A stretch of DNA of 64,000 bases from DAOULT01 sp964646625 (GCA_964646625.1 CAZYHC010000014.1:34319-98318); one strand, 5' to 3'. Shown: positions 36,548-45,379, counted from the first letter of the stretch. The notes: generated from the letters alone by a model not told the origin. Translations and numbers: made by a program.

Positions 36548-37615
36548 ATGTCTGGACAACGCGTTGAAAAAGCCATGGAGGAAACAAGGTCAGGGACGCA
36601 GCCTGCCAGGAGCGTCCTCTGGCCTGTTCCTTTTATCTGCCTTCTCTCCTGCTTTCTCCTGCTCCCGGCTGCCTGTGGAGACGGGAGAGAACCGCCAGGG
36701 GCCACCGAAGCTATAGCCACTCTCCCCCCACCTTCGAGGGCTGTACCTCAAGCCACTCTTTCTTCTTCCTCCTCTTCCTCACCTCCTGCCGGTCAGATCG
36801 CCTTCCAGGCTTTCCGCCAGGGAGCCGAAGCCATCTATCTTATGGCCAGCGACGGATCGGGCCAGGTGAGATTGGCCGACGGCTACGATCCGGCCTGGGC
36901 TCCCGACGGTCGCCGCCTGGCCCTGAACCTCATCCACAACGATAAGGACACTATTTACATCATGGAGCTTGGCAACCCCGACCTGGTGGAACTGACTACC
37001 GGTTTCTCGCCAGCCTGGTCTCCCGATGGGACACGCCTCGCGTTCTCCGACCTGCGGAGCAACAACTTTGACCTTTACATCATCAACGTGGATGGTACGG
37101 CAGAGGTACGCCTGACGGACGATCTGGCCGGCGACTTCGATCCTGCCTGGGCCCCCGATGGAGAACGCATTGCCTTCGAGAGAGAGGGCCGGCTGTACTC
37201 CATTCGTGCTGACGGCCGGGACGAAGCATCCCTGACCGACGGTTCAACCTTCGACTATACCCCTGCCTGGTCCCCTGACGGGCGCTTCATCGCTTTCTCC
37301 TCCCGAATAGAGGATACCGATGGCGACGGCACCCTGGACTACGAGGACAACAGCCACATCTTCATCGTAAACGCCGATGGCCGCCAGCGCACCCGCTTGA
37401 GCTTTATGACCTCTGAGCCCGGAAAAGCCACCTGGAGCCAGGAGCCCACCTGGGCCCCTGATGGCTCCAGGCTGGCCTTTCAATCTAACAGCGATGGCGA
37501 TTGGGACATCTACGTCATGAGAGCCGATGGCTCAGCAGTGGTGAATCTGACCGACGCCGTGCCCAACAGTCTCGACTATAGCCCGGCCTGGCAACCGGCG
37601 CATGGGGCGGAGTGA
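36548..37615 (+). CDS. PD40 (TolB-like) beta-propeller lipoprotein
   Basis: A 355-residue exported protein. A signal sequence ends in the lipobox LLPAAC, with lipidation Cys near residue 43, then a Pro/Ser-rich spacer and about six PD40 repeats, each with a (D/S)PAWxPDG core (YDPAWAPDGRRLALN, FSPAWSPDGTRLAFS, FDPAWAPDGERIAF, YTPAWSPDGRFIAFS, EPTWAPDGSRLAFQS). Such propellers bind proteins or polymers outside the membrane. The propeller resembles the C-terminal part of the kinase at 31015-33327. The ATG is 2 nt after the preceding stop, although an internal ATG at 36575 gives a more usual signal peptide. No enzyme motif is seen. Confidence 0.85.
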   Translation: MSGQRVEKAMEETRSGTQPARSVLWPVPFICLLSCFLLLPAACGDGREPPGATEAIATLPPPSRAVPQATLSSSSSSSPPAGQIAFQAFRQGAEAIYLMASDGSGQVRLADGYDPAWAPDGRRLALNLIHNDKDTIYIMELGNPDLVELTTGFSPAWSPDGTRLAFSDLRSNNFDLYIINVDGTAEVRLTDDLAGDFDPAWAPDGERIAFEREGRLYSIRADGRDEASLTDGSTFDYTPAWSPDGRFIAFSSRIEDTDGDGTLDYEDNSHIFIVNADGRQRTRLSFMTSEPGKATWSQEPTWAPDGSRLAFQSNSDGDWDIYVMRADGSAVVNLTDAVPNSLDYSPAWQPAHGAE

Positions 37616-37631
37616 TAGAGGGAAGGGAAAC

Positions 37632-38468
37632 ATGGTCGAGGAAAACTGGAAAAGGTATCTCACCGATTATAACGAGGGGTTGGGCCTGGTCTACGAGCGT
37701 TTTGTGCTCAACGATTACCTGGAAAGCCTTCTGGCCGCCCATTCGGTGCGCACCGTGCTGGAAGTGCCTCTCTACGGCATGGCCGGGGTGTCGGGCATCA
37801 ATAGCGTCCCGCTGGCCCAGGCCGGCGGCCAGGTGACCCTGGTGGACGTGAACGCCGAGCGCCTGGCCGGCGTGGAGCGTATCTGGGGGGAGTTAGGACT
37901 GACGGCCCGCTTTGTGCACCACCAGGACCTGACTGCGCTGCCCTTCCCCGACCGCGCCTTCGATCTGGTCTGGGAATGGGCCGCCCTGTGGTACCTGCCC
38001 GATGCCGGGGCCACTCTGCGGGAGATGGTGCGGGTTTCCTCCGGTCTGATCTTTGTGGCCATGCCCAACCGCCTCCAGGTGGGTTACTTGATGCGCAAGT
38101 ACCTCGTAGACCGCGACTTTTTCCGCACCGTTGACGAGCGTTGGGCGGATATGGGGCGCATCAAGAAACAGTTGAGCCAGGCAGGGGTCCAGATCATCGA
38201 CGAGGGGGTGCTGGACGTGCCTCCCTGGCCGGACACGGTCATGCCTGCCGCCGAGTTCCTCAAACGCCTGGGCATCAAATCCAAAAAGCTGGAAGGCCAG
38301 TTCACGGGGGAGAGCTGGCAATGGAGCACGATGGATTACTACCTGGGGAGAAAACCGGGCTTAAGAGCTAAGGTGATGCGTTACGCCCTCCTGGACCGGG
38401 CGCCGCTGCCCTGGTGGCTCAAGGTCGTCTGGGCGCACCATCGGTACGTCTTAGGGGTTAGAAGCTGA
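37632..38468 (+). CDS. class I SAM-dependent methyltransferase
   Basis: A 278-residue protein with a Rossmann-type methyltransferase core: VRTVLEVPLYGMAGVSGI takes the place of motif I (atypical, not the usual ExGxGxG), VTLVDVNAERLAGV provides the acidic ribose-binding position, and FDLVWEWAALWYLPDA the post-motif region. The C-terminal third is basic and helical and could bind a membrane. ATG 37632 follows GAGGGAAGGG and sits 16 nt after the lipoprotein stop, so the three genes from 34918 may be one operon. Its 3' end overlaps the convergent FeoC-like gene by 11 nt. Substrate unknown. Confidence 0.75.
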   Translation: MVEENWKRYLTDYNEGLGLVYERFVLNDYLESLLAAHSVRTVLEVPLYGMAGVSGINSVPLAQAGGQVTLVDVNAERLAGVERIWGELGLTARFVHHQDLTALPFPDRAFDLVWEWAALWYLPDAGATLREMVRVSSGLIFVAMPNRLQVGYLMRKYLVDRDFFRTVDERWADMGRIKKQLSQAGVQIIDEGVLDVPPWPDTVMPAAEFLKRLGIKSKKLEGQFTGESWQWSTMDYYLGRKPGLRAKVMRYALLDRAPLPWWLKVVWAHHRYVLGVRS

Positions 38469-38715
38469 ACGCTTCTCTACCTGACTTTACCAGGGTATAG
38501 CCCTTGCCCACCTCCATGTTGGAGGTCAGATAGCAGCCCGCGCACCGGGCAAAATCATCGCCATCAAGCTCCACCTGACGAAGGCGCCCCTTGCGCACCC
38601 AAAACTCGATCACGCCCTTCAGGAGGCTGCTTTGCACGCCCAACCGGCTGGCCATCTCGTCCAGGGTGAGCATACCATCAATGTTCTCGAACTCCTCCAA
38701 AACTTGCCTTAACAT
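38458..38715 (-). CDS. FeoC-like winged-helix protein, paralogue 1
   Basis: An 85-residue protein nearly identical in plan to the FeoC-like gene at 42252: MLRQVLEEFENIDGMLTLDEM forms the helix-turn-helix, then FWVRKGRLRQV and a two-cysteine motif CAGCYL. FeoC proteins are small winged-helix regulators or stabilisers of the ferrous iron transporter FeoB, and some bind an Fe-S cluster with four cysteines; here only two or three remain. This copy is 6 kb from feoB, beyond a run of methyltransferases, so it may regulate those instead. Confidence 0.75.
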   Translation of the reverse strand: MLRQVLEEFENIDGMLTLDEMASRLGVQSSLLKGVIEFWVRKGRLRQVELDGDDFARCAGCYLTSNMEVGKGYTLVKSGREAFSF

Positions 38716-38884
38716 CTAAAATCTCCTCACATTTGATTTTGCCCATAGTATACTAACCAAATGTGGAGAGATTATGGACGAGGGCGACAGAGATTGTGAA
38801 GGTTCAGCGCCAGCCCGTTCATAAGAAGCTGTACAGAAATAACTCCACCTGGTTCATCCAGAAAGATCTGTGTCCAGTGCGTTG

Positions 38885-39520
38885 TCACGCCGGCTTCCGA
38901 AAGTTGAGGGTATAGACCCACCAGTTGCCGTGACGCTCCTTCAGTTCAAAGCCCGCCTCTTGTGCCCAACGGATGGTGGTTCGCGCCAGGGGATAGTCGG
39001 GATCGAGGAACTCTTCGGTGATGGACAGCACCCCGCCCGGCTTGAGCACGCGGCGCAGTTCGCTCAGGGCCCGGTGCCGGTCCGGGATTTCGGGCAAAAC
39101 CGTCACCAGAAAGGCCCGATCCACGCTCTCCGTCTCCAGGGGCATGTCGTAGGCGCTGGCGACGTGCGTTTCAACGTTGGTCAAACCCGCGTCCCGCGCT
39201 TTTCGCTTCACCGCCGCGATCATTTTGGGCTGGATGTCCACCGCCACCAGGTGGCCACCCGGTTGCGTCCGCCGCGCCGCTTTGAGGGTAAAGGCCCCCG
39301 GCCCCGGCCCCAGTTCCAGCACCCGCTCCCCTGGCTGGATGCCCACCCAGTCCAGGACCCGCCTCATGTACCTGCGTCGCAGCGGGTTGTCCACCAGCCA
39401 GGCCAGGGCGTAGGGGCAGGGCCCGCCGCCGTGCAGCTTGGCTACGATGCGGACGATCACCAGCCAGAAAAAGGTCAGGCCGCCCACCAGGATCAGCAAG
39501 ATCAAACCTGCTTTGCGCAT
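38885..39520 (-). CDS. membrane-anchored class I methyltransferase
   Basis: A 211-residue protein with one N-terminal transmembrane helix (AGLILLILVGGLTFFWLVIV) and a classic SAM-binding motif I (VLELGPGPGAFTL), motif II VAVDIQPKMI, and LPEIPDRHRALSELRRVLKPGG further on. It is likely a methyltransferase working at the membrane, perhaps on lipids or quinones. ATG 39520 follows GGAGGAG. It belongs to a minus-strand run of four methyltransferase genes (38885-42210). The 169 nt between it and the FeoC-like gene holds no recognisable gene. Confidence 0.85.
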   Translation of the reverse strand: MRKAGLILLILVGGLTFFWLVIVRIVAKLHGGGPCPYALAWLVDNPLRRRYMRRVLDWVGIQPGERVLELGPGPGAFTLKAARRTQPGGHLVAVDIQPKMIAAVKRKARDAGLTNVETHVASAYDMPLETESVDRAFLVTVLPEIPDRHRALSELRRVLKPGGVLSITEEFLDPDYPLARTTIRWAQEAGFELKERHGNWWVYTLNFRKPA

Positions 39521-39607
39521 GAAGATTGCTCCTCCATGTGGGTTGTCGAACTTAGTGTTCCGATATAAACTCCCCGGCTTGAGGTTCCTTCTTAATCCCA
39601 AAACCTC

Positions 39608-40285
39608 TTATCGAACCCGCAGATGGACAATTCTTTGCCCCGTCAAGGTCTTAACGGCAGGTAAAAGCCATTCTTTGATGAGCTCAATCTTTTCATTCCA
39701 CGATTCCAGCCCCTGACCGTTTTTCGGGGCAGGCATTTCGACAAGCATCTCGGCGTCAGGGAAGCGGGTAGCCAGAGTCTCGAAAATGCTTTTGATCTCA
39801 CGTTCCTCAAAGCAGGTCAGCAGATCTTCGGCAATAATCAAGAGCGGTTCGTCTGAGACGTGCACCTCATCCATCCAGGAAAAATCCAGGACAGATTTGG
39901 CAATGAATCGGTATCGATCGCTCTCTTCAAAAAATAGCCTCTTAAGGTCTATCCCCTCCGGCAGGTCCAGGTCATACCACCGGACCGTGCCATTGTCCAT
40001 TCTTTCGAACCGGGTGTCAAGACCAGCCCCCAGGTTGACCACCACGGCATCTGGATGTTGGCGGATGAAATCGCTTATCGCATCATCCAGAAGCCTGGTT
40101 CTGATCGAAACCCCGACTTGTGATATCCTGGCTTCACCGAATGTGGAGAGGTCGTAGTCGATGTTTTCCATGATCTCCACGGCCTTCTCGTCCCTGATGA
40201 TGGGGTCTGGACGTTGTGTTTCCACGGCCCGCACCCAGAGGGGTATTAACAATGTTTCGGAAACCCCCATTAATTTGGTCGGCAT
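39608..40285 (-). CDS. leucine-carboxyl-methyltransferase-family (LCMT/PPM) O-methyltransferase, internally shortened
   Basis: A 225-residue protein of the family that methylates carboxyl or hydroxyl groups of small molecules (polyketide and tetrapyrrole-like substrates). Visible are the opening SETLLIPLWVRAVETQRPD, motif VVNLGAGLDTRFER, YDLDLPEG and LLIIAEDLLTCFE. Relatives I remember are about 265-275 residues; here AEMLVEMPAP runs straight into a C-terminal ESWNEKIELIKEWLL, so roughly 25-40 residues near the end look deleted. It lies 12 nt downstream of the isoprenylcysteine-methyltransferase-like gene. Confidence 0.8.
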   Translation of the reverse strand: MPTKLMGVSETLLIPLWVRAVETQRPDPIIRDEKAVEIMENIDYDLSTFGEARISQVGVSIRTRLLDDAISDFIRQHPDAVVVNLGAGLDTRFERMDNGTVRWYDLDLPEGIDLKRLFFEESDRYRFIAKSVLDFSWMDEVHVSDEPLLIIAEDLLTCFEEREIKSIFETLATRFPDAEMLVEMPAPKNGQGLESWNEKIELIKEWLLPAVKTLTGQRIVHLRVR

Positions 40286-40297
40286 CTTATACTCTCC

Positions 40298-40918
40298 TTA
40301 AGTTACATTTTCTCTGCCGTCAGAGTAATGAACCACCCCCCAACGCGGAATGACCCGGCCGGTTCGGTTCATGTACAAACGGTATTCTTCTCCAAAGCGT
40401 TCAAGCATCATCTGTTCCTCACGCGGCACCCGCAGCAGGTACAGGGGCAGGAAAAACACCAGCATGGCAAAACCTGCGATCCAGTTCTGTAGTAACAAGG
40501 CTTGAGCGATGCCCCATAGCCCGTGCGCAGCGTACATCGGGTGTCGGATATAGCGAAATACGCCGTGGGTCACGAGTGAGTGTCCTTCCTTGACCTGTAG
40601 GGTTGGCGTCCAGTTGCGCCCCAGGTCGGCGTGTGACCTCCAGAGCAACCACAACGCGACGGCAAAGACCGCCACGCCAATCCAGCCAGCCCAGGTCGGC
40701 AGGTGGTAATCCGCGAAGTCCAGCCAGGGGGTCAGCACATATAAGAAAGGCATTATGATCAGCCCTATGGAGGAAAGGCTCACCAGCAGCATATCCAGCC
40801 CCGTCTGGCGGTCATCTGTAATTCCGTTCCGTTTGTGCCGCCTTGTATACCGCGCCCGGATCGCCGAGCCCGTAAGAAACCCGACTACGTACAATACTTT
40901 GAAGATGCTGTCAAACAC
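40298..40918 (-). CDS. isoprenylcysteine carboxyl methyltransferase-family membrane protein
   Basis: A 206-residue integral membrane methyltransferase with about five hydrophobic helices and the C-terminal SAM-binding signature of the ICMT/PEMT family (THGVFRYIRHPMYAA, then RVPREEQMMLERFGEEY). Bacterial members methylate lipids, phosphatidylethanolamine or sulfur- and isoprenoid-containing compounds. GTG 40918 is chosen because GGGAGGG lies 7 nt upstream; a frame extending to 41128 would need an implausible 70-residue leader. The 296 nt upstream (40919-41214) contain no gene I recognise. Confidence 0.82.
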   Translation of the reverse strand: MFDSIFKVLYVVGFLTGSAIRARYTRRHKRNGITDDRQTGLDMLLVSLSSIGLIIMPFLYVLTPWLDFADYHLPTWAGWIGVAVFAVALWLLWRSHADLGRNWTPTLQVKEGHSLVTHGVFRYIRHPMYAAHGLWGIAQALLLQNWIAGFAMLVFFLPLYLLRVPREEQMMLERFGEEYRLYMNRTGRVIPRWGVVHYSDGRENVT

Positions 40919-41214
40919 AGCTAACCCTCCCGTTTTCCTTTGGCCGCTATTTCTAAATATATCATAAAGTGGGGTGGGAAGCCTGACATCTGGCTGACGA
41001 CTGACCGACGGGTTTCCGACGGTTTGCTGACAAAGCTCCGTTCCTTCTAAACCTATCCCGAACCTATCGTTTTGGGTAACTACTCCCCGGCTATTATACG
41101 TGTAGGAAAGCGAAACGTTGCGCCACACTGCGCAGCCAATCTCCGGGGTTTCCTCTCCCTTGCCGCTTTAGCTCAGGTCTTGCCGAACACCTGGCATCGC
41201 ACCAGCGAGTTGTC

Positions 41215-42210
41215 CTACTTGCGGCCGATGTCGAGGTCCATCGGGCCTATGGGGGTGTCCACTGTGCGGCTACGGACCGATTTGAACCCCACGCGCAGCA
41301 TGGAATCGGCAATAAAGCCCTGATCGAACCCCAGGTCCTGGCCCGTCAGCGCTGCGGACAGCCAGGCCAGCACCATGATTTCAGGCTTCGTCCGCTCGTG
41401 GGTCAGACCGTCGGAGAAGCTGATGAACACGCCGCCTGGATTGAGGGCCTCATAGATCTTCTTTATAACTGCATCCATATTTTGGGCAAAGTAGAGCGTA
41501 GCGCTGGCCCAGATCAGGTCGTAGCCCTCCCCGATGGGATCACGGTTGTAGTCGCCGCCCAGCACCTCCATCCGCTCTTCCATCCCATACTCCGTGATGA
41601 AGGTCTCGGTTCTCTTGATCACCGGCGGCAGGTCGAAGACGACCCCTTTCATGCTCGGATGGGCGGCCACAATAGCCATCCCGATGAGTCCCGGGCCGCC
41701 GCCCAGGTCCAGCATCTTCCTGAATAGTGGGAACTCCGGCAGTGCCGAGACGATCTCAACAGCCTGCTGCGCCGCACCGGCCCGCTCGTAGCCGACTATG
41801 GTGTCTACACTTTCAGCACCCGTCCCCGGCAGATGCGGCGCGGGCCCCTCTTTAACCAACCTGGGCAGCTCTTCGAGGCCCCTGAGCGAAAGCTGCGCCG
41901 AGGAGGTTAACGTCTGACCCAGATACGTAGGAGAGTCTTCCACCAGGAAGGCTTGCGCCAGGGGGGTATTCCGGTACAGACCGTTCTTTTTCAGCACCAG
42001 GCCGCAGGCAGCCAGGCCATCCAGGAACAGCCTGGTGTTCTGCGGATGGGCGCCCATAGCCTGGGCCACGGCGTCCGCTGACTTTGGCTCGGACAACTGG
42101 TTGAAGACCTTCAGCGCGATGCCGGCCAGTAGCAGCTTCAACCGCACCGGGGTAATGACCATCCTATAAAGCTCCTCGAAACTGATATTTACTTCCGGTA
42201 GCTTCTTCAT
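41215..42210 (-). CDS. O-methyltransferase (acetylserotonin/mitomycin type)
   Basis: A 331-residue two-domain enzyme. An N-terminal winged-helix dimerisation domain (LNTRLFLDGLAACGLVLKK-like segment near residues 57-75) is followed by a SAM-binding domain with MLDLGGGPGLIGMAI, VVFDLPPVIKRTE, the acidic GGDYNRDP and a final ALNPGGVFISF. These enzymes methylate hydroxyls of aromatic natural products, but related proteins act in anaerobes beside metal-transport genes. It lies 41 nt downstream of the feoC-like gene on the same strand, suggesting an iron-linked operon. The run of consecutive methyltransferases is unusual. Confidence 0.82.
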   Translation of the reverse strand: MKKLPEVNISFEELYRMVITPVRLKLLLAGIALKVFNQLSEPKSADAVAQAMGAHPQNTRLFLDGLAACGLVLKKNGLYRNTPLAQAFLVEDSPTYLGQTLTSSAQLSLRGLEELPRLVKEGPAPHLPGTGAESVDTIVGYERAGAAQQAVEIVSALPEFPLFRKMLDLGGGPGLIGMAIVAAHPSMKGVVFDLPPVIKRTETFITEYGMEERMEVLGGDYNRDPIGEGYDLIWASATLYFAQNMDAVIKKIYEALNPGGVFISFSDGLTHERTKPEIMVLAWLSAALTGQDLGFDQGFIADSMLRVGFKSVRSRTVDTPIGPMDLDIGRK

Positions 42211-42251
42211 TGCGTTTTTCTCCTCTTTTGCTGCTTTATTTTGGTGATCGT

Positions 42252-42497
42252 TTATTCCTCACCTGACTTTACCAGCACGTAGCCCTTGCCCCTCTCCGCG
42301 TTAGAGGCCAGGTGGCAGCCCGCGCACCGGGCACAATCACCGCCATCGGGCCCCACCTGGCGCAGGCGCCCCTTGCGCACCCAAAACTCGATCATGCCCT
42401 CCAGGGCGCTGCTTTCCACCCCCAACCGGGCGGCCATCTCGTCCAGGCTGAGCACTCCACCGCTCTTCTCGAACTCTTCCAAAACTTGCTTTAGCAT
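42252..42497 (-). CDS. feoC: FeoC-like winged-helix protein, paralogue 2
   Basis: An 81-residue protein with a winged-helix N-terminus (LDEMAARLGVESSALEGM), the FWVRKGRLRQVGPDGG wing and a CARCAGCHLASN cysteine motif with three cysteines, compared with the usual four in Fe-S-binding FeoC. The ATG has GGAGGTTT nearby. It sits directly downstream of the membrane half of FeoB, the usual place for feoC. It should modulate FeoB stability or activity in response to iron or oxygen, as known for the family. Confidence 0.82.
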   Translation of the reverse strand: MLKQVLEEFEKSGGVLSLDEMAARLGVESSALEGMIEFWVRKGRLRQVGPDGGDCARCAGCHLASNAERGKGYVLVKSGEE

Positions 42498-42523
42498 CCG
42501 AAACCTCCTGAAAGCTCATAGAA

Positions 42524-42566
42524 AGAGAGCGTGCAGAAAAGTCTCACCATCTCCTTCACGCTCTCT
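42524..42566. promoter_or_regulatory. hairpin between feoB and feoC
   Basis: AGAGAGCGTG (42524-42533) and CACGCTCTCT (42557-42566) are perfect 10-bp complements with a 23-nt loop in the 87-nt gap between the two genes. There is no T-run, so processing or translational tuning is more likely than full termination. Confidence 0.5.
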
Positions 42567-42584
42567 TCGCCTTACCTCACAGTT

Positions 42585-44297
42585 TTAGCCAAATCCCAAC
42601 AATACCCCACCCTGATAGACGATCACCGACATCACCCAGGCTAAAACCAGCATATAGGTAGCGGAAAATAGCATCCATTTAAGGCCGTACTCGTGTCGTA
42701 TAGCGGCGATGGTTGCCACGCAGGGGGTATAGAGCAGCACAAATACCATGAAAGCCACCGCCGCCAGCGGAGTGAACGCCCCTTGCAGGGCGGCGATCAA
42801 ACTGGACTCCTGCCCTTCTTCTTCATCGCCCATCAGGTCGATGCCGGGGATGATGCTGAGGGTCATCTTGACGGTGTCCACCGTAGCGTCGATGAAGCCG
42901 GTTAAGATGTGGCCCACATCCTGGAAGAAGGTCGGGGGCGTCTCCTTTCCCGGGCCCTCGGCGGGGGCCTCTCCGCTGACGGCGTAAATCTCATTCAAGG
43001 TGCCAACCACCGTCTCCTTGGCTATAAAGCCGGTCACCAGCGCCCCGACCGTTTCCCAGCTACCGTAGCCCGCCGGAACAAAGACCGGAGCAATGGCCAC
43101 GCTGACCCGCCCTAAAAGGCTATGGCGCGGCTCCTCCACCCCCCAGGGAACGTTCAGCATGAACCAGAGGACCACCGAAGTGAGCAGAATAATGCCCCCC
43201 GCCTTGCGCACAAAATCCGAACTGCGCTCCCACATGTGGATCAGGATGCCTTTCCAGGTCGGCATCCGGTAGGGCGGGAGCTCCATGACAAAGGGCGCTG
43301 ATGGCTCGTTGCCGAACAACGTCCGTTTGAAGACCATACCGGTCACGATAGCCACCACGATGCCCAAAGTGTACAGCCAGAAGATCACCTGGCCGGAGCG
43401 CTCGGGAAAGAAGGCCGCAGCGAAGAGGACGTACACCGGCAGCCTGGCCGCGCAACTCATGAAGGGCACCAGCAAGCCGGTCAAGATGCGGTCTTCCTCG
43501 CTCTCCAGGGTGCGGGTGGCGTAGATGCCCGGCACCGAGCACCCAAAGCCGATCAGCATGGGAATGAAGCTCTTGCCGTGCAGCCCCAGCGCGTGCATGA
43601 ACCGATCCATGACGAAGGCGGCGCGGGCCATGTAGCCCGAATCCTCCAAAAGGGCAATGAAGAAGTACAGGAAGAACAACACCGGCACAAAGACCAGCAC
43701 TCCGCCCACTCCGGCGATGACCCCCTCCACCAGCAGCGACTCCACCCAGCTTCCGCCCAGGCCGATCCAGCCCAGCGTAGCCACCACCCAGCGGGTGACA
43801 GGCCCGCTGATGACCCCGTCCAGCCAGTTCAGGTAAGCCCCGGAGACGTAGGTCGTCATCTGGAACACGATCCACATGGCGATCAGGAAGATGGGCAGGC
43901 CCAGGATGCGGTTGGTGACGATATCGTCGATCTTGTCCGTGGTGAGCAGCCGTTTATCGGTGGTGCGGGTCACGGTCTCTCTGACCAGGCCGCTGATGAA
44001 GCCGTAGCGCCGATCGGCGATGATGGTATCCACGTCGTCGCTGTGGATGTCTCGCAGGTGGGCCACGCTCTTTTGGGCCTGGGCCATGAGGGCCGCCCCG
44101 CCGAGCGCGCCCCTGACTTTAGCCACCAGTTCGCTATCTTCCTCCAGGAGTTTCATAGCCAGCCAGCGGGGCGGGTAGCGTTCGGCCAGGGCCTCGTTCT
44201 CCTCGATAAGAGTTTGCAATTTGGCGATCTCCTGTTCGACCTCGCGGCCGTAGTCAACCAGGAAGACGCCTTTGGTGTAGGCTAAATCGTGTGGCAT
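42585..44297 (-). CDS. feoB: FeoB membrane-transport half (separate gene)
   Basis: A 570-residue protein holding the helical linker and membrane part of FeoB, the Fe(II) uptake permease. The hallmark segments are present: ALLEDSGYMARAAFVMDRFM (first Gate region), GFGCSVPGIYATR with the conserved Cys, LVPFMSCAARLPVY, and near the end GFIAKETVVGTL and YTPCVATIAAI. The GTPase domain normally at the N-terminus is absent and is encoded by the next gene upstream (44371-44901), with a hairpin and its own GGAG ribosome site between them. About ten membrane helices are expected. Confidence 0.93.
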   Translation of the reverse strand: MPHDLAYTKGVFLVDYGREVEQEIAKLQTLIEENEALAERYPPRWLAMKLLEEDSELVAKVRGALGGAALMAQAQKSVAHLRDIHSDDVDTIIADRRYGFISGLVRETVTRTTDKRLLTTDKIDDIVTNRILGLPIFLIAMWIVFQMTTYVSGAYLNWLDGVISGPVTRWVVATLGWIGLGGSWVESLLVEGVIAGVGGVLVFVPVLFFLYFFIALLEDSGYMARAAFVMDRFMHALGLHGKSFIPMLIGFGCSVPGIYATRTLESEEDRILTGLLVPFMSCAARLPVYVLFAAAFFPERSGQVIFWLYTLGIVVAIVTGMVFKRTLFGNEPSAPFVMELPPYRMPTWKGILIHMWERSSDFVRKAGGIILLTSVVLWFMLNVPWGVEEPRHSLLGRVSVAIAPVFVPAGYGSWETVGALVTGFIAKETVVGTLNEIYAVSGEAPAEGPGKETPPTFFQDVGHILTGFIDATVDTVKMTLSIIPGIDLMGDEEEGQESSLIAALQGAFTPLAAVAFMVFVLLYTPCVATIAAIRHEYGLKWMLFSATYMLVLAWVMSVIVYQGGVLLGFG

Positions 44298-44314
44298 TAT
44301 ACTCCTCTCGAAAG

Positions 44315-44350
44315 CTCATAGCCCTCGTCCCCGAGGGCGGGGGCTATGAG
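44315..44350. promoter_or_regulatory. hairpin between the two halves of FeoB
   Basis: CTCATAGCCC (44315-44324) and GGGCTATGAG (44341-44350) form a perfect 10-bp stem with an internal CCTCG/CGAGG extension. It separates the GTPase gene stop (44371) from the permease start (44297) and could set the ratio of the two products. Confidence 0.55.
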
Positions 44351-44370
44351 CAGGGCATCTTTTCACTCTG

Positions 44371-44901
44371 TCAGGCCACAGCCCGGAGGGGTCTGCCTTT
44401 CGGTCGGGCCATCTCGATGGCCTGCTGCAAAAGCTCTTCGATACCCTGGCCCCGGCTGGCTACGGTGCGCACGATGGGCACCCCGCCCAACCCCTGCGAT
44501 AGTTTGTCCAGGTCGATCTTGATGCCGCGCGCTTCGGCGAGGTCGCTCATGTTCAGGACCATGATCATCCTGGCCCCCAGTTCCAAAATCTGGATGGCCA
44601 GGTACAGGTTACGCTCCAGGTTGACGGCATCCACCACGTCGATGACCACGTCGGGCTTCTCCTCGATGATGTAGTCGCGGGCCACGACCTCTTCCAGCGA
44701 ATAGGCCGTCAGGCTGTAGGTGCCCGGCAGGTCCACCACCTCGATCTCGTAGCCCGCGTATTTGCAGGTGCCTTCTTTCTTCTCCACCGTCTTGCCCGGC
44801 CAGTTGCCCACGTGTTGACGGGCCCCGGTCAGTTCGTTGAAAATGGTGCTCTTGCCGGCGTTGGGATTGCCAGCCAGAGCGATGGTGAAATCCTTCGCCA
44901 T
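44371..44901 (-). CDS. feoB: FeoB GTPase domain (separate gene)
   Basis: A 176-residue stand-alone G domain. G1 is ALAGNPNAGKSTIFNEL, G3 is VDLPGTYSLTAYS, G4 is NMSD and switch I carries VGNWPGKTVEKK, all typical of FeoB. It lacks the guanine-dissociation-inhibitor helical region and the membrane part, which are encoded by the next gene. It would work with that permease to import Fe(II). ATG 44901 is preceded by GGAGAGGAG; the reading frame extends further upstream but into the FeoA region without a start. Its stop is 73 nt from the permease start. Confidence 0.93.
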   Translation of the reverse strand: MAKDFTIALAGNPNAGKSTIFNELTGARQHVGNWPGKTVEKKEGTCKYAGYEIEVVDLPGTYSLTAYSLEEVVARDYIIEEKPDVVIDVVDAVNLERNLYLAIQILELGARMIMVLNMSDLAEARGIKIDLDKLSQGLGGVPIVRTVASRGQGIEELLQQAIEMARPKGRPLRAVA

Positions 44902-44920
44902 TGACTCCTCTCCAGATGCA

Positions 44921-45379
44921 TTATTCCAGAGGTTCGACCATGATCTTACGAGCCATGCCCCGTCCCAGGGCCAGGCGCGAGCCATTGACAGACACGGTCA
45001 GCGGGCCGAACGTGCCCGCGTGCACCACTTCCAGGGTGGTGCCCAGGGTGAGGCCCAGGTCGGCCAGGTGCCTGCGAGCGCCTCGTCCGCCGTGGATAGC
45101 CACCAGCCTGACCTTTTCGCCTGGAGATGCTATGCTGAGAGGCATCATTTTACTCTCCACCTCGATCTTTTCGGCCTCGCCTTTGCGCAGGGAGAGATTG
45201 TAACCCTTGATCCTGAACTCGATGGGGTCGCCCAGAGGAGCGGCCCGCACCATCTCGATTTCTGCTCCGGGCACAAAGCCCATGTCCATGATACGACGCC
45301 GGAAGACTCCCTTGCTCCCTACCCTGGTAATGATGCCCTGTTCGCCAGGTCTCAGCTCGCTTAAGGCCCGTTTAACCAT
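44921..45379 (-). CDS. feoA: tandem FeoA-domain protein
   Basis: A 152-residue cytoplasmic protein made of two SH3-like FeoA domains in a row. The first has LSELRPGEQGIITRVG and RRRIMDMGFVPGAEIEMV, the second LGLTLGTTLEVVHAG and VNGSRLALGRGMARKIMV. FeoA is required with FeoB for Fe(II) uptake; double FeoA proteins occur in several anaerobes. ATG 45379 follows GGGAGA. It is the first gene of the minus-strand feo operon, whose promoter is at 45654-45682, leaving a leader of about 270 nt. Confidence 0.9.
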   Translation of the reverse strand: MVKRALSELRPGEQGIITRVGSKGVFRRRIMDMGFVPGAEIEMVRAAPLGDPIEFRIKGYNLSLRKGEAEKIEVESKMMPLSIASPGEKVRLVAIHGGRGARRHLADLGLTLGTTLEVVHAGTFGPLTVSVNGSRLALGRGMARKIMVEPLE

